A stretch of DNA of 64,000 nucleotides from Chryseobacterium nepalense (GCF_023195755.1 NZ_CP096203.1:2976001-3040000), one strand, 5' to 3'; positions 16,499-27,538 are shown, counted from the first letter of the stretch. A program made the numbers and translations. The notes: generated by a model not told the origin, from the letters alone.

Positions 16499-17296
16499 TT
16501 ATTTATAATAAATGATAAATGAAGTTTTTAATCCGTTATACCGTCCTGCATTTTCAGAGAGTACAAAGATAGGAGAATTAATAAAACCAATGATCATTCT
16601 TTCAAAAGAAGGAATGAACTTTTGGTTATGAGCATCAGATATTTGATGCCTAAAATGATCAAGTTTTAAACTATGAGAGGTATTATCATAGAAAAGGTAA
16701 ACAGTAGTAAAGGAATTTTTAATGTTTGGTGGTTTTCTGTATCCTTTTGGATACTTATATTTTTTATAGAAAAGCTGATTGATTAATTGGTCAGCTAACA
16801 TTCCATTATTTTCATATAACCAATCCAAATGATCATTAATTTCAAAAATTATAGAAGGATTTTTTTCAACATAATCAAGAAGCGATTTCCGAATAATATT
16901 TTGTATTATTTCTTTGCCAAACTTTTCTTCTGTAAATTCATTCATATAGTGATAATAGCACGAATTTGCAGAGTAGGTTCCCATACAATTTCCCATCCAT
17001 GTACCGCCCCAAAATATTCCAAGCTTTTTTAAAGAAGCTTCTAGTTCTTTATGTGCAGGAAATTCAGAACCATTAGGTGCAATGTTATTTATGAAGTACT
17101 TATTTACAGTTTTAGCGTCACGCACGGCTATCAGTGAATCTTTGGTACATTGCTCCTTTTTATATTTCAATATTTCCTGTAGCCTTTTTTCCATCGCAGA
17201 TTCTCTTTTTATTTCAACAGAATCTTTCTGAAAAATCACCTGGCCGAAAATAAAATAGTGACAAAATAGTAAAACTAAAAAAAAGTACAGTTTCAT
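16499..17296 (-). CDS. hypothetical exported protein
   Basis: I do not recognise the family. The roughly 265-residue product starts with a hydrophobic signal segment (MKLYFFLVLLFCHYFIFGQ), so it is probably periplasmic or surface-exposed. The middle holds GGTWMGNCMGTYSANSCYYHY, with two cysteines that could pair, followed by a helical region. The ATG at 17296 is preferred to an in-frame TTG at 17302. The gene starts 6 bases after nadD and is co-transcribed with it, but nothing ties it to NAD synthesis. Confidence 0.65.
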   Translation of the reverse strand: MKLYFFLVLLFCHYFIFGQVIFQKDSVEIKRESAMEKRLQEILKYKKEQCTKDSLIAVRDAKTVNKYFINNIAPNGSEFPAHKELEASLKKLGIFWGGTWMGNCMGTYSANSCYYHYMNEFTEEKFGKEIIQNIIRKSLLDYVEKNPSIIFEINDHLDWLYENNGMLADQLINQLFYKKYKYPKGYRKPPNIKNSFTTVYLFYDNTSHSLKLDHFRHQISDAHNQKFIPSFERMIIGFINSPIFVLSENAGRYNGLKTSFIIYYK

Positions 17297-17302
17297 AAAC
17301 AA

Positions 17303-17890
17303 TTACTTATAAAAACTACTACCGTCCAAATATTCGAAAACTTCGGGAGGAAGCATAGGTCTTACATTTTTTCCGGTTTTGATCATATTCCGGATTTCGG
17401 TTGCAGAAAGTTCAATGACAGGGGCTTCAATAAAGGAAATATTCTCATGCTGCAGAAGATATTCCGAATCTTTTTTTTCACCCTTAAATACCCTTGGATA
17501 AACGATGATATGGTGATTTTTAACAAGTGTATCTGCATTTTTCCATTTGTGAAGATTCTGAAGATTATCTTCGCCCATAATTAAGCTGAAAGAATAATCC
17601 GGATATTTTTCGTGAAGATAAGTTAGCGTATCAATGGTATAACTCGGCTGAGGTAAAGAAAATTCCACATTGGAAGCGCGCATTTTTGAATAATTTTTCA
17701 CGGCAAGCTGTACCATGTCCAGGCGGTTATGGTCTTTCAGCAATGATTTTTTTTCTTTGAAAGGGTTTTGTGGACTTACCACAAACCAGAGTTCGTCCAT
17801 ATCCGTATGTTCCAGAATATAATTCGCAAGAATCAGATGCCCGATATGGATAGGGTTGAACGATCCGAAAAAGAGACCTATTTTCTTCAT
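17303..17890 (-). CDS. nadD: nicotinate-nucleotide adenylyltransferase
   Basis: Joins nicotinate mononucleotide and ATP to deamido-NAD in NAD synthesis. The 195-residue protein has the nucleotidyltransferase signature GSFNPIHIGH (9-18), WFVVSPQNPFKEK, a GEDNLQNLHKW segment and the C-terminal LSATEIRNMIKTG that stands for the ISSTxIR motif. Length is normal. It lies one base from the recJ stop codon, so it forms an operon with it. Confidence 0.95.
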   Translation of the reverse strand: MKKIGLFFGSFNPIHIGHLILANYILEHTDMDELWFVVSPQNPFKEKKSLLKDHNRLDMVQLAVKNYSKMRASNVEFSLPQPSYTIDTLTYLHEKYPDYSFSLIMGEDNLQNLHKWKNADTLVKNHHIIVYPRVFKGEKKDSEYLLQHENISFIEAPVIELSATEIRNMIKTGKNVRPMLPPEVFEYLDGSSFYK

Positions 17891-17891
17891 T

Positions 17892-19604
17892 TTAATCCCT
17901 GAATTTCACATCTTTAATATTAAGATAATGTGTTACATTACCTTTCCAGTGATTTTCTTCAAGAGTAAAAACAAGATCAAAGCTTTTTGTTCTGAAATCA
18001 TCGGCAAACTGTCCCAATTTGAAACCTACACATTCAATATTTCTTCCCGTTGATTCCTGTCTGATATAAAACTTGAGATGATTATTATCTTTACCCATCG
18101 TTTTAATATATCCTGAAACCTTCTGATTGGTTAAAGCAAGGATGGGTTTCATATTATGAGGCCCGAAAGGAGCCAGCTTTCTGTGAAAATTAATAAACTC
18201 CCTGTTAATCTCATCTATCTGAATTTCAGAATCAATAGTAATGGAAGGTTCCTTCTGATGTTCTTTAATTTTCTCCGAAACCACTCTCTCGAATTTTTCC
18301 TTGAAGGCATCAAATTTATCTTTTTCCATTGAAAGTCCTGCTGCAGCGTGATGTCCTCCGAATTTCAGGAAATACTCAGAGCACATATCCAAAGCTTCAT
18401 GAACGTCAAAATCTGCTACAGACCTCGCGGAAGCAACCATTTCACCATTATTTCCGTCAGTAAAAACCAAAGTTGGTTTATAATAAGTTTCAATTAATCT
18501 TGATGCTACAATTCCAATCACGCCCTTATTCCATTCAGGATGGTAAACAATAGTGGTGTATTTTGTTTCCTGCTGGGATTCAATAATTTGATTCAGAGCA
18601 GAAAGGGTGGAATTCATATCTAGTTCTCGTCTTTCATCATTGAGATCCATGATGTCGCTTACGATCTGGTGAGCGTGCTTCAGGTTGTCAGAAACCATGA
18701 GTTCTACAGCAGCTTTACCGTGAGAAATTCTTCCCGCAGCATTGATTTTGGGAGCAATTTCGAATACAATATTGGAAATCTCAAAATGAGAAAGTTTGTC
18801 GTCAGGAATTAATAATCGTAATCCTAAATTTCTCGTTTTGCGTAGGATTTTAAGACCCATTTTAGCCAAAACCCGGTTTTCTCCGGTCATAGAAACAATA
18901 TCGGCAGCAATAGAAATGGCAAGAAGATCTGTGAGTTCAAAAAGCTCTGCTTCAGGAAGTTTGTAGATCGTATTTAAACCTTGGCAAAGTTTAAAACCAA
19001 CTCCGCATCCGGAAAGTTCTTTAAAAGGATAGCGGCAATCGCTTCTTTTAGGATCGAGAACGGCAACTGCACTGGGAATTTCGTCGCCGGGTAAATGGTG
19101 ATCACAAATGATAAAATCAATGCCTAAATTCTGGGCATAATTGATCATATCCAATGCTTTGATTCCGCAATCCAGGGCAATGATTAATGAAAAGCCGTTT
19201 TCTTTGGCAAAATCAATACCTTCTGTAGAAATTCCGTACCCTTCAGAATTTCTGTCGGGAATATAAAAATCAAGGTATTTTTTCTGAACAATTTTGCTGA
19301 GGTACAGATACATCAGGGCAACGGCGGTAGTTCCGTCTACGTCGTAATCTCCGTATACCAGTATTTTTTCTCCATTCTCAATGGCGGTGGCAATGCGTTC
19401 TACGGCTTTCTGCATATCTGCCATTAAAAACGGATTGTGAATGTCGGTAAGGTTCGGTTTAAAAAATTCTCTGGCCTTTTGATAATTGTCAATTCCTCTA
19501 AGAACGAGGAGCTTAGATTCAAAAGTTCCAAAACCAAGAGACGAACTTAATCCATCCACAATTTCTTCATCGGGTTCGGGCTTGTAAATCCATTTTTGAC
19601 TCAT
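17892..19604 (-). CDS. recJ: single-stranded-DNA-specific exonuclease RecJ
   Basis: Degrades single-stranded DNA 5' to 3' in recombination and mismatch repair. The 570-residue protein has the DHH-family metal motifs GDYDVDG (85-91), LDCG (145-148) and CDHHLPG (167-173), then the DHHA1 motif GGHHAAAG near residue 415 and a C-terminal OB-like domain. Length is typical. The start at 19604 lies only 4 bases after a TAnnTTTG box, so the mRNA may be leaderless. Confidence 0.96.
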   Translation of the reverse strand: MSQKWIYKPEPDEEIVDGLSSSLGFGTFESKLLVLRGIDNYQKAREFFKPNLTDIHNPFLMADMQKAVERIATAIENGEKILVYGDYDVDGTTAVALMYLYLSKIVQKKYLDFYIPDRNSEGYGISTEGIDFAKENGFSLIIALDCGIKALDMINYAQNLGIDFIICDHHLPGDEIPSAVAVLDPKRSDCRYPFKELSGCGVGFKLCQGLNTIYKLPEAELFELTDLLAISIAADIVSMTGENRVLAKMGLKILRKTRNLGLRLLIPDDKLSHFEISNIVFEIAPKINAAGRISHGKAAVELMVSDNLKHAHQIVSDIMDLNDERRELDMNSTLSALNQIIESQQETKYTTIVYHPEWNKGVIGIVASRLIETYYKPTLVFTDGNNGEMVASARSVADFDVHEALDMCSEYFLKFGGHHAAAGLSMEKDKFDAFKEKFERVVSEKIKEHQKEPSITIDSEIQIDEINREFINFHRKLAPFGPHNMKPILALTNQKVSGYIKTMGKDNNHLKFYIRQESTGRNIECVGFKLGQFADDFRTKSFDLVFTLEENHWKGNVTHYLNIKDVKFRD

Positions 19605-19608
19605 TTCA

Positions 19609-19616
19609 CAAAAATA
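19609..19616 (-). promoter_or_regulatory. -7 box of recJ, start-codon-proximal
   Basis: Read on the minus strand, TATTTTTG matches TAnnTTTG. Its last base lies 4 bases before the recJ ATG, so transcription should start at or next to the start codon. Confidence 0.6.
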
Positions 19617-19662
19617 GGGAAATATATTTTAAAAGGAAAGTTTAATGTTGCCGCAGAATGTT

Positions 19663-19691
19663 AAAAAAAACCGCTCAGGTTATGAACGGTT
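19663..19691 (-). terminator. terminator of the ABC-F gene
   Basis: AACCG and CGGTT pair across about 13 bases, followed by eight T on the minus strand. It separates the ABC-F gene from recJ. Confidence 0.75.
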
Positions 19692-19699
19692 TCAAATAT

Positions 19700-21394
<1,695 letters not shown>

Positions 21395-21512
21395 TTAAAT
21401 GTAAGGTATTTTTTATATATTTCATTAATAAATTTATATAAATAAGGATTTCTCAAAATAATTTGATGAGTATCAGATAAACCTTATTTATTCAGATATC
21501 AGACAAATCAAG

Positions 21513-21971
21513 ATGAAAATAGAAAAAACAGTCAATATATTCAATAGAAGAGCCAGATTTGAATACGAAATTCTTGAAGAATATGAAGCCGGAATGGTGC
21601 TCACCGGTACGGAGATAAAATCTTTGCGTTCTTCTAAGGCTTCTATTGCAGAATCCTTCTGTCAGTTTATTGACGGGGAATTATATATAATTAATATGAT
21701 GATTGATGAATATAAATTGGGTACATTTTATAATCATAAAACAAAAAGGGAACGGAAATTGCTGTTGCACAAAAAAGAACTGCAAAAGCTTGAAAAGAAA
21801 TTAAAGGATGCAGGGAATACCATTATACCTTTGAAATTATATATCAATGATAAGGGAAAAGCAAAGGTGCTGATTGCCCTCGGAAGGGGTAAAAAACTCT
21901 TTGATAAAAGGGAGAGCATTAAAGATAGAGAAAATAAACGTAACCTCGACAGAATATTAAAGAAAAGTTAA
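21513..21971 (+). CDS. smpB: SsrA-binding protein SmpB
   Basis: Binds tmRNA and brings it to stalled ribosomes for trans-translation. The 152-residue protein has the hallmark GTEIKSLR (32-39), a central LLLHKKEL segment and the C-terminal GRGKKLFDKRESIKDRE with the basic tail that enters the mRNA channel. Length is standard. The tmRNA gene itself is not in this window. Confidence 0.97.
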   Translation: MKIEKTVNIFNRRARFEYEILEEYEAGMVLTGTEIKSLRSSKASIAESFCQFIDGELYIINMMIDEYKLGTFYNHKTKRERKLLLHKKELQKLEKKLKDAGNTIIPLKLYINDKGKAKVLIALGRGKKLFDKRESIKDRENKRNLDRILKKS

Positions 21972-21987
21972 AAATCATCGGAAAAAC

Positions 21988-22019
21988 TTTGTATATAAAG
22001 AAAAATTATATTTATTTTG
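21988..22019 (+). promoter_or_regulatory. probable promoter of the OmpA gene
   Basis: TTTG at 21988-21991 and TTATTTTG at about 22012-22019 resemble the -33 and -7 elements with about 20 bases between them. The -7 box differs from TAnnTTTG at one position. Confidence 0.4.
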
Positions 22020-22048
22020 CATTATCAATTATTTAATCATTTAATTCT

Positions 22049-23548
22049 ATGAAAAATCTAAAATTAGGAATTTCAGCATTGGCGCTTACTGTCGCTTCTA
22101 CTGTGTTCGCTCAGACTACCAACAATCCGTGGATGATCGGGGTTGGTGCTCATGCGGAAAACCACTCGGCACAGAGAGACAACTTCAGTAATACGTTCTC
22201 TGCTAATAATTTGACGAAGAACATGTTCAATGTGAACAACTTCTCTATTACTCCGCCATTATCTAAGCTTACTGTTGCTAGAAACATAGGTAAAGGTTTA
22301 GTAATCGACTGGCAAACTACTGTAGGTAATGTTGAAAACAAGAGATTTAACATGGGTAAAGAATTCATGTTAATGACTGGTCTTGGTTTCCAGGCAAAAG
22401 CTGCAGGTCTTTTATGGGATGAAGAATCTTGGTTCGATCCTTATTTAAGAGTTGGTGCTAACTACCTGAGACATGATTATACATCTCTTACTTTCCCAAG
22501 AGAAGCTCTTATTAACGGAATGCCTACTGGAGAAGTAATTGGAAATGGTGATAACGGTAACGAAAATGGTAAAGCAAACTTCTTTACTGTTGCTACAGGT
22601 GCTGGTATTAACTTCTGGTTGACTAAAAACTTCGGTTTAGGTATCCAAGGAGATTACGTATCAACTCCAGGTGATAAATCAAATGTTGCTAACTTCTGGC
22701 AAGCTTCTGCTTCATTGAACTTCAGATTCGGTAACAGAGACAGAGATAAGGACGGTATCTTAGATAAAGATGATTTATGTCCTGATACTCCAGGTTTACC
22801 AGAATTCCAGGGATGTCCTGATACAGATGGAGACGGAGTTCCAGATAAAGATGATCAATGTCCAGACGTAGCTGGTCCGGTTGAAAACAACGGATGCCCT
22901 TGGCCAGATACAGACGGTGACGGTGTAATCGATAAAGATGATGCTTGTCCTACAGTTGCAGGTCCTGCAGAAAACAACGGATGTCCTTGGCCAGATACAG
23001 ATGGTGACGGTATCTTAGATAAAGATGATGCTTGTCCTACGGTTCCAGGTCTTCCAGAATACAACGGATGTCCTAAGCCTAAAAAAGTAACTGCTGAAGA
23101 AGTTGAAAAAGAATTCAGAAATGTATATTTCGATTTCAACAAAGCTACAATCAAAGCTGAATCAACTCCAGCATTAGATAGAGCAGCTGCTATCATCGTT
23201 AAAGATGGAGGTAACTATCTATTAGAAGGTCAAACTGATGCTAAAGGTTCTGAAGCTTACAACCTGAAATTATCTAGAGAAAGAGCTGCTGCAGTAGTTG
23301 CTGCTTTAGATGCAAGAGGTGTAGATGCTAACGCACTTAAATCTGTAGGTGTTGGTAAAGCTAAAGCTACAGTTCCAGCTACAGCTTCTGATGCTGAAAG
23401 ACAAGTTGACAGAAAAGTAGTGGTAAGAGCTATCGAAGATATGAACGAATGGAATGCAATGAAGAAGAAAGATTATGAAGATGCTCCAGTGAAAAAAGCT
23501 CCTGCTAAGAAAACTACTAAGAAAAAAGTAGTTAAAAAGAAAAAATAA
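22049..23548 (+). CDS. OmpA-family outer-membrane protein with thrombospondin type-3 repeats
   Basis: A 499-residue major outer-membrane protein. Signal peptide: residues 1-21 (ASTVFAQ). An eight-strand beta-barrel covers about 25-228. Calcium-binding thrombospondin type-3 repeats (DTDGDGVxDKDDxCP) cover about 230-345. The peptidoglycan-binding OmpA domain covers about 346-455, with VYFDFNKATIK and LSRERAAAVV. A lysine-rich tail ends the protein. Codon use is strongly biased towards a few codons, unlike neighbouring genes, which indicates high expression. It probably links the outer membrane to the cell wall. It has a strong terminator. Confidence 0.93.
   Translation: MKNLKLGISALALTVASTVFAQTTNNPWMIGVGAHAENHSAQRDNFSNTFSANNLTKNMFNVNNFSITPPLSKLTVARNIGKGLVIDWQTTVGNVENKRFNMGKEFMLMTGLGFQAKAAGLLWDEESWFDPYLRVGANYLRHDYTSLTFPREALINGMPTGEVIGNGDNGNENGKANFFTVATGAGINFWLTKNFGLGIQGDYVSTPGDKSNVANFWQASASLNFRFGNRDRDKDGILDKDDLCPDTPGLPEFQGCPDTDGDGVPDKDDQCPDVAGPVENNGCPWPDTDGDGVIDKDDACPTVAGPAENNGCPWPDTDGDGILDKDDACPTVPGLPEYNGCPKPKKVTAEEVEKEFRNVYFDFNKATIKAESTPALDRAAAIIVKDGGNYLLEGQTDAKGSEAYNLKLSRERAAAVVAALDARGVDANALKSVGVGKAKATVPATASDAERQVDRKVVVRAIEDMNEWNAMKKKDYEDAPVKKAPAKKTTKKKVVKKKK
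22739..23080 (+). repeat. in-gene repeats encoding thrombospondin type-3 units
   Basis: Four imperfect units with the pattern DxDGDGxxDKDDxCP. The last two are nearly identical at DNA level over about 93 bases (for example GAAAACAACGGATG and CAGATACAGA), so unit number could change by recombination. Confidence 0.85.
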
Positions 23549-23568
23549 TCAATTTTTCTAAATAATAA

Positions 23569-23601
23569 ATACCTCCAGTTTTCTGGAGGTATTTTTTTTT
23601 C
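23569..23601 (+). terminator. terminator of the OmpA gene
   Basis: ATACCTCCAG and CTGGAGGTAT form a 10-bp stem with a TTTT loop, followed by nine T. Confidence 0.93.
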
Positions 23602-23641
23602 GTTCACTTTTAATTATTTTTGTTGAAAATTAAAAAATAAA

Positions 23642-24382
23642 ATGGGAAGAGCATTTGAATATAGAAAAGCTTCTAAAATGGCCAGATGGGATAAGATGGC
23701 CAAAACTTTTTCTAAGATAGGAAAGGATATCGCACTAGCGGTAAAAGCCGGCGGTTCTGATCCGGAATCAAATCCTGCATTGAGAAGGTGTATCCAGAAT
23801 GCGAAAGGAGCAAACATGCCGAAAGATAATGTGGAGAGAGCTATCAAAAAAGCAAGTGGTGCAGATGCTGAAAACTATGAGGAAATTACTTATGAAGGCT
23901 ATGGTCAGGGAGGAGTCGCATTTTTTATTGAGTGTACTACCAATAATCCTACAAGAACCGTTGCGAATGTAAGAGCTGTTTTCAATAAGTTTGACGGTAA
24001 TCTTGGCAAAAACGGAGAATTGGCTTTTATCTTCGACAGAAAAGGAATTTTTACCATCGATTTGTCTCAGATCAAAATGGATTGGGACGATTTTGAAATG
24101 GAAATGATCGACGGCGGTGCGGAGGATGTTGAAAAAGATGAAGAAGAAGTTATGATCACTACTGCTTTCGAAGATTTCGGTTCGTTATCCCATAAATTAG
24201 ATGAGCTTGGAATTGAGGCAAAAAGCGCAGAGCTTCAGAGGATTCCTAATAACACAAAAGAAGTGAACGAAGAACAGTTCAAAGCTAATATGAAAATGCT
24301 TGAGCGTTTCGAAGATGACGACGACGTGCAGAATGTTTATCACAATATGGAGGTTTTAGAAGAGCTGATGAATACTCTTTAA
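23642..24382 (+). CDS. YebC/PmpR family protein
   Basis: A 246-residue member of the YebC family. These are described as transcription regulators and, more recently, as factors that help ribosomes through difficult stretches. Visible are the N-terminal MGRAFEYRKASKMARW, the conserved GGSDPESNPALRRCIQNAK and ANMPKDNVERAIKKASG, and YEGYGQGGVAFFIEC in the second domain. This start form is usual in Flavobacteriia. The gene is monocistronic, between two terminators. Confidence 0.93.
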   Translation: MGRAFEYRKASKMARWDKMAKTFSKIGKDIALAVKAGGSDPESNPALRRCIQNAKGANMPKDNVERAIKKASGADAENYEEITYEGYGQGGVAFFIECTTNNPTRTVANVRAVFNKFDGNLGKNGELAFIFDRKGIFTIDLSQIKMDWDDFEMEMIDGGAEDVEKDEEEVMITTAFEDFGSLSHKLDELGIEAKSAELQRIPNNTKEVNEEQFKANMKMLERFEDDDDVQNVYHNMEVLEELMNTL

Positions 24383-24405
24383 TATTGGAGCATATACAAT
24401 ATAAG

Positions 24406-24437
24406 CCTCACGGGTTTTTAAAACCTGTGAGGTTTTT
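24406..24437 (+). terminator. terminator of the YebC gene
   Basis: CCTCACGGGTTT and AAACCTGTGAGG form a stem with one mismatch pair and a TTA loop, followed by TTTTT. Confidence 0.85.
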
Positions 24438-24488
24438 AACAATACATAAAAATAATATAACATTCATATACAGTTAATTTTCAAGTAG

Positions 24489-24496
24489 TTTCTTTG
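24489..24496 (+). promoter_or_regulatory. -7-like box of the LpxH-like gene
   Basis: TTTCTTTG differs from TAnnTTTG only at the second base. It lies 9 bases before the ATG at 24506, so the leader would be almost absent. Confidence 0.4.
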
Positions 24497-24505
24497 CATA
24501 AAACT

Positions 24506-25333
24506 ATGAAAAGAAACGTTGAATTAGTTGTGATATCGGATGTGCATTTGGGAACTTATGGATGCAAGGCTAAAGAATTGATGCGGTATCTCAATTCTAT
24601 TCAGCCGAAAACGCTGGTTTTAAATGGCGATATCATCGACATCTGGCAATTCAAAAAGTCATATTTTCCTAAGCCTCATCTGAAAGTAATTAAAAAGATC
24701 CTTTCATTTGCTACAAAAAATACAGATGTGTACTACATCACCGGAAATCATGATGAAATGTTCCGGAAATTTACCGATTTCGAATTGGGTAATCTGAAAG
24801 TCTGCAATAAAATCTGTTTAAATATTGATGATAAAAAAACATGGATTTTCCATGGCGATGTTTTTGATGCTTCCGTTCAGCACTCTAAATGGATTGCTAA
24901 GCTCGGCGGAAAGGGGTATGATCTGTTAATTGTTATCAATAATATCGTAAATTGGTTTTTGGAAAAGATGGGAAAAGAAAAATATTCATTCTCCAAAAAG
25001 ATCAAAAATAACGTAAAAAAAGCAGTTAAGTATATCGGAGATTTTGAACTGACCGCTTCCGAACTGGCTATTGACAATCATTATGATTATGTAGTATGCG
25101 GGCATATTCATCAGCCACAGATACGTGAAGTAGTTAATAAAAAAGGTTCCTGCATTTATCTTAATTCCGGGGACTGGATTGAAAATCTTTCTGCTTTGGA
25201 GTATCATGATAAAGAATGGAAAATTTTTTATTATGAAGATCATAAGCATTCTTTGAAAGATGATGCTTCGGACGAAATTCAGGATATTAAAAGTACCGAT
25301 CTTTTAAAAATAGTAACCAATTTCACGAAATGA
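24506..25333 (+). CDS. UDP-2,3-diacylglucosamine diphosphatase-like metallophosphoesterase
   Basis: A calcineurin-like phosphoesterase of about 275 residues. Metal ligands are seen in SDVHLG (Asp12, His14), NGDIID (Asp42), TGNHDE (80-84) and CGHIHQP. The pattern resembles LpxH-type enzymes, which cut UDP-2,3-diacylglucosamine in lipid A synthesis. In this group LpxH paralogues also occur, so the exact substrate is open. The overlapping glycosyltransferase gene (ATGA) fits an envelope glycolipid role. ATG 24506 is chosen over the in-frame TTG 24494, which lies within the promoter box. Confidence 0.8.
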   Translation: MKRNVELVVISDVHLGTYGCKAKELMRYLNSIQPKTLVLNGDIIDIWQFKKSYFPKPHLKVIKKILSFATKNTDVYYITGNHDEMFRKFTDFELGNLKVCNKICLNIDDKKTWIFHGDVFDASVQHSKWIAKLGGKGYDLLIVINNIVNWFLEKMGKEKYSFSKKIKNNVKKAVKYIGDFELTASELAIDNHYDYVVCGHIHQPQIREVVNKKGSCIYLNSGDWIENLSALEYHDKEWKIFYYEDHKHSLKDDASDEIQDIKSTDLLKIVTNFTK

Positions 25334-26301
25334 AAATCTTATATGCATTTCAGGGAACAGGAAACGGGCATGTTGCCCGTGCTCAGGAAATTGTTCCCAT
25401 CCTGAAAAAGTATGCGTCTGTTGAAACACTGATCAGCGGTCACCAGTCACAGTTAAAGGCTGATTTTGACATTAATTACCAGCATAAAGGAATTTCCCTC
25501 TTGTACAATAAAACAGGAGGATTATCCTACCGTAAAACTTTTGTGGATAATAATTTTCTGGAAGCTTTCAAAACGATCAGGGAAATAGATCTTTCTGAAT
25601 ATGATCTTATTATTAATGATTATGAACCGCTTACCGGCTGGGCATGCAAATTCAAAAAGTACCCCATGATTGAATTGAGCCATCAGGCTTCCATGCTATT
25701 TAAAGAAACACCTAGGCCGGAAAAAAAAGATTTTTTTGGAGAACTTGTACTGAAATATTACGTTCCTGGTGAGAGAAGAATAGGATTTCATTTCGAAAAT
25801 TATCATCCTCAGATTAAAAAGCCCGTCATCAGAAGGAAAATAAGAAACCTTAACCCAAATAAAAAAGGCTTTTATCTGGTCTATCTTCCAAGTTTTTCAG
25901 ATGAAAATATCATTAAAGTTTTAAAACAAATTCCGGTTGAATGGAAAGTTTTTTCCAAATACTCGAAACTCCAGTTTAAAGATAGTAATGTTGAAATTTT
26001 TCCTATTGATGAAATTCAATATCTTAGAAGTTTTGAAAATTGCGATGGAATTCTTTGCAATGCGGGATTTGAAACTCCTGCAGAAGCCCTTTTCATGGAT
26101 AAGAAACTATTTGTGATTCCTATTCATAATCAGTATGAGCAGGAATGCAATGCCTGCGCTTTAGACAAAATGGGAATACCGAATTCTAAAATTTTAAATC
26201 TTGAAGAAATTCGTAATTGGGTAGCTTCAGACCGCCATCTGAAAGTGGATTATCCTGATGATATTGAAGAAATCTTAGTGAATGAAGTTTTAGCGTTGTA
26301 A
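25330..26301 (+). CDS. MurG/GT28-like glycosyltransferase
   Basis: A 323-residue GT-B-fold glycosyltransferase. The N-terminus MKILYAFQGTGNGHVARAQEI is the glycine-rich acceptor loop of GT1/GT28 enzymes. The C-terminal half has GILCNAGFETPAEALFMDKK and VIPIHNQYEQECNA, the nucleotide-sugar site of MurG-like enzymes. It starts inside the stop codon of the phosphoesterase gene (4-base overlap), so both are probably made in equal amounts and act on an envelope lipid. The sugar donor cannot be read from sequence. Confidence 0.82.
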   Translation: MKILYAFQGTGNGHVARAQEIVPILKKYASVETLISGHQSQLKADFDINYQHKGISLLYNKTGGLSYRKTFVDNNFLEAFKTIREIDLSEYDLIINDYEPLTGWACKFKKYPMIELSHQASMLFKETPRPEKKDFFGELVLKYYVPGERRIGFHFENYHPQIKKPVIRRKIRNLNPNKKGFYLVYLPSFSDENIIKVLKQIPVEWKVFSKYSKLQFKDSNVEIFPIDEIQYLRSFENCDGILCNAGFETPAEALFMDKKLFVIPIHNQYEQECNACALDKMGIPNSKILNLEEIRNWVASDRHLKVDYPDDIEEILVNEVLAL

Positions 26302-26580
26302 AAAAACATCATCCACATCATTCATTCTCATCATAACAGATCTTGCATAAGAACAATGCGGATAAACTTTCCAGTTATTTTCCCGGGCAAATTTTATAGC
26401 TTCTTCTACAAGATATTTTCCCATTCCGCGGCCTTCAAATTCTGGATGTACCAAAACAAATGAAATGATAAATTTATTTTCATCCGGAAAAATAGTATAG
26501 GTTAACCTTCCGATTTCTTTTAACTCATTATTTAAAGTAATCACACCGCCGTTTCCTGACTTATTATTTTCAAATCTCAT
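26290..26580 (-). CDS. small GNAT-like N-acetyltransferase (YjdJ type)
   Basis: A 96-residue protein with a reduced GNAT fold: IISFVLVHPEFEGRGMGKYLVEEAIKF includes the acetyl-CoA loop GRGMGK, and the C-terminus WKVYPHCSYARSVM is typical of the short PF14542-type family. Its substrate is unknown. Its last 12 bases overlap the end of the converging glycosyltransferase gene. Confidence 0.85.
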   Translation of the reverse strand: MRFENNKSGNGGVITLNNELKEIGRLTYTIFPDENKFIISFVLVHPEFEGRGMGKYLVEEAIKFARENNWKVYPHCSYARSVMMRMNDVDDVFLQR

Positions 26581-26762
26581 AATCTAAGTTTTTATGTAAA
26601 GTAAAAATACAAAAACTGCACCGCGGAATTTTTGATGTACGTTAAGAAAGGAAAATGGTGGATTTTGATTCGTTAATTGTAATAGTCAACAGTCAACTCA
26701 CTGTACTTGTCAATTTCTGATAATGATATGATTTAGATCTTAATTAGATTGACCATTTTGCT

Positions 26763-27512
26763 TTAGCTATCTTTACCGGTGTAGTAATTGTAGTCTTTGA
26801 TAATAATTCCTATAAACTGCCTTTCCGTCATTTTTGTAGGATCTATTTCCAATTTGAGAATGCTTTTAATCTTATCGGAAAGTTTACTGATAACATGTCT
26901 GTCATCAATTCTCAGGGCTTTGAGATAATTATCTTTGATGATTCTCATATCATTGTCACTCAGAGCAATCACCTGGGGAAAAGTAGGAACATAATCTTCC
27001 CGGATATTTTCTAAAATAGTATGTGAAATATTAATCTTGTTTTTTAAGGAAATTACAGCAGTTCCTGAAGCAATATCCCCTAATCGCTGATTATTTTTGG
27101 AAACAACCATCGAAACAAGTGCAACAACTCCTGCAAAAGAAGTATCTATGATTCTGAAAACCCATCGGATCAGGTAATCTCCGAATCCCGCCTGGTAACC
27201 GTCAATCTTTACAACACGGATTTTCATAACTTTTTTTCCGGGAGTCTGACCCTCCATAAGGCTTTCAAAAACCACGGGATACACTACCGTAGGGAAAAGC
27301 AGGATGATGTAAACTGCTGCAATTGACCATTGATCCAACCCCTGTAATAAATAACCAAGATTCAGAACCGTGAAGAAAATATACACAACAGCGATCCCAT
27401 AAGCTATTTTTATTAAAAGATCAATAAAGAAAGCAATCAGCCGGTCTCCAACACTGGCGATGTTGAAATTAATATTTACATTTTGTGAAGTATTAATCGC
27501 AATTTGAGACAT
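26763..27512 (-). CDS. RDD family membrane protein
   Basis: A 249-residue protein. The RDD domain covers residues about 18-155, with VGDRLIAFFIDLLIK carrying the Arg-Asp signature, MEGQTPGKKVMKIRVV and three membrane helices. The C-terminal 90 residues are cytoplasmic and polar. RDD proteins are little understood; some act as ion antiporters. It is divergent from the SpoIIM-MoxR operon with only 26 bases between the start codons, an arrangement found for RDD genes beside MoxR loci, so a joint role in a membrane complex is likely. Confidence 0.85.
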   Translation of the reverse strand: MSQIAINTSQNVNINFNIASVGDRLIAFFIDLLIKIAYGIAVVYIFFTVLNLGYLLQGLDQWSIAAVYIILLFPTVVYPVVFESLMEGQTPGKKVMKIRVVKIDGYQAGFGDYLIRWVFRIIDTSFAGVVALVSMVVSKNNQRLGDIASGTAVISLKNKINISHTILENIREDYVPTFPQVIALSDNDMRIIKDNYLKALRIDDRHVISKLSDKIKSILKLEIDPTKMTERQFIGIIIKDYNYYTGKDS

Positions 27513-27538
27513 AATTTTATTATTTTAGCCTTATAGTT

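Noticed and set aside
22855..23196. Minus-strand open frame of 113 residues opposite the OmpA repeats
   Set aside because: It is the reverse of the repetitive type-3 units, with Pro/Ser repeats caused by that; no family features.
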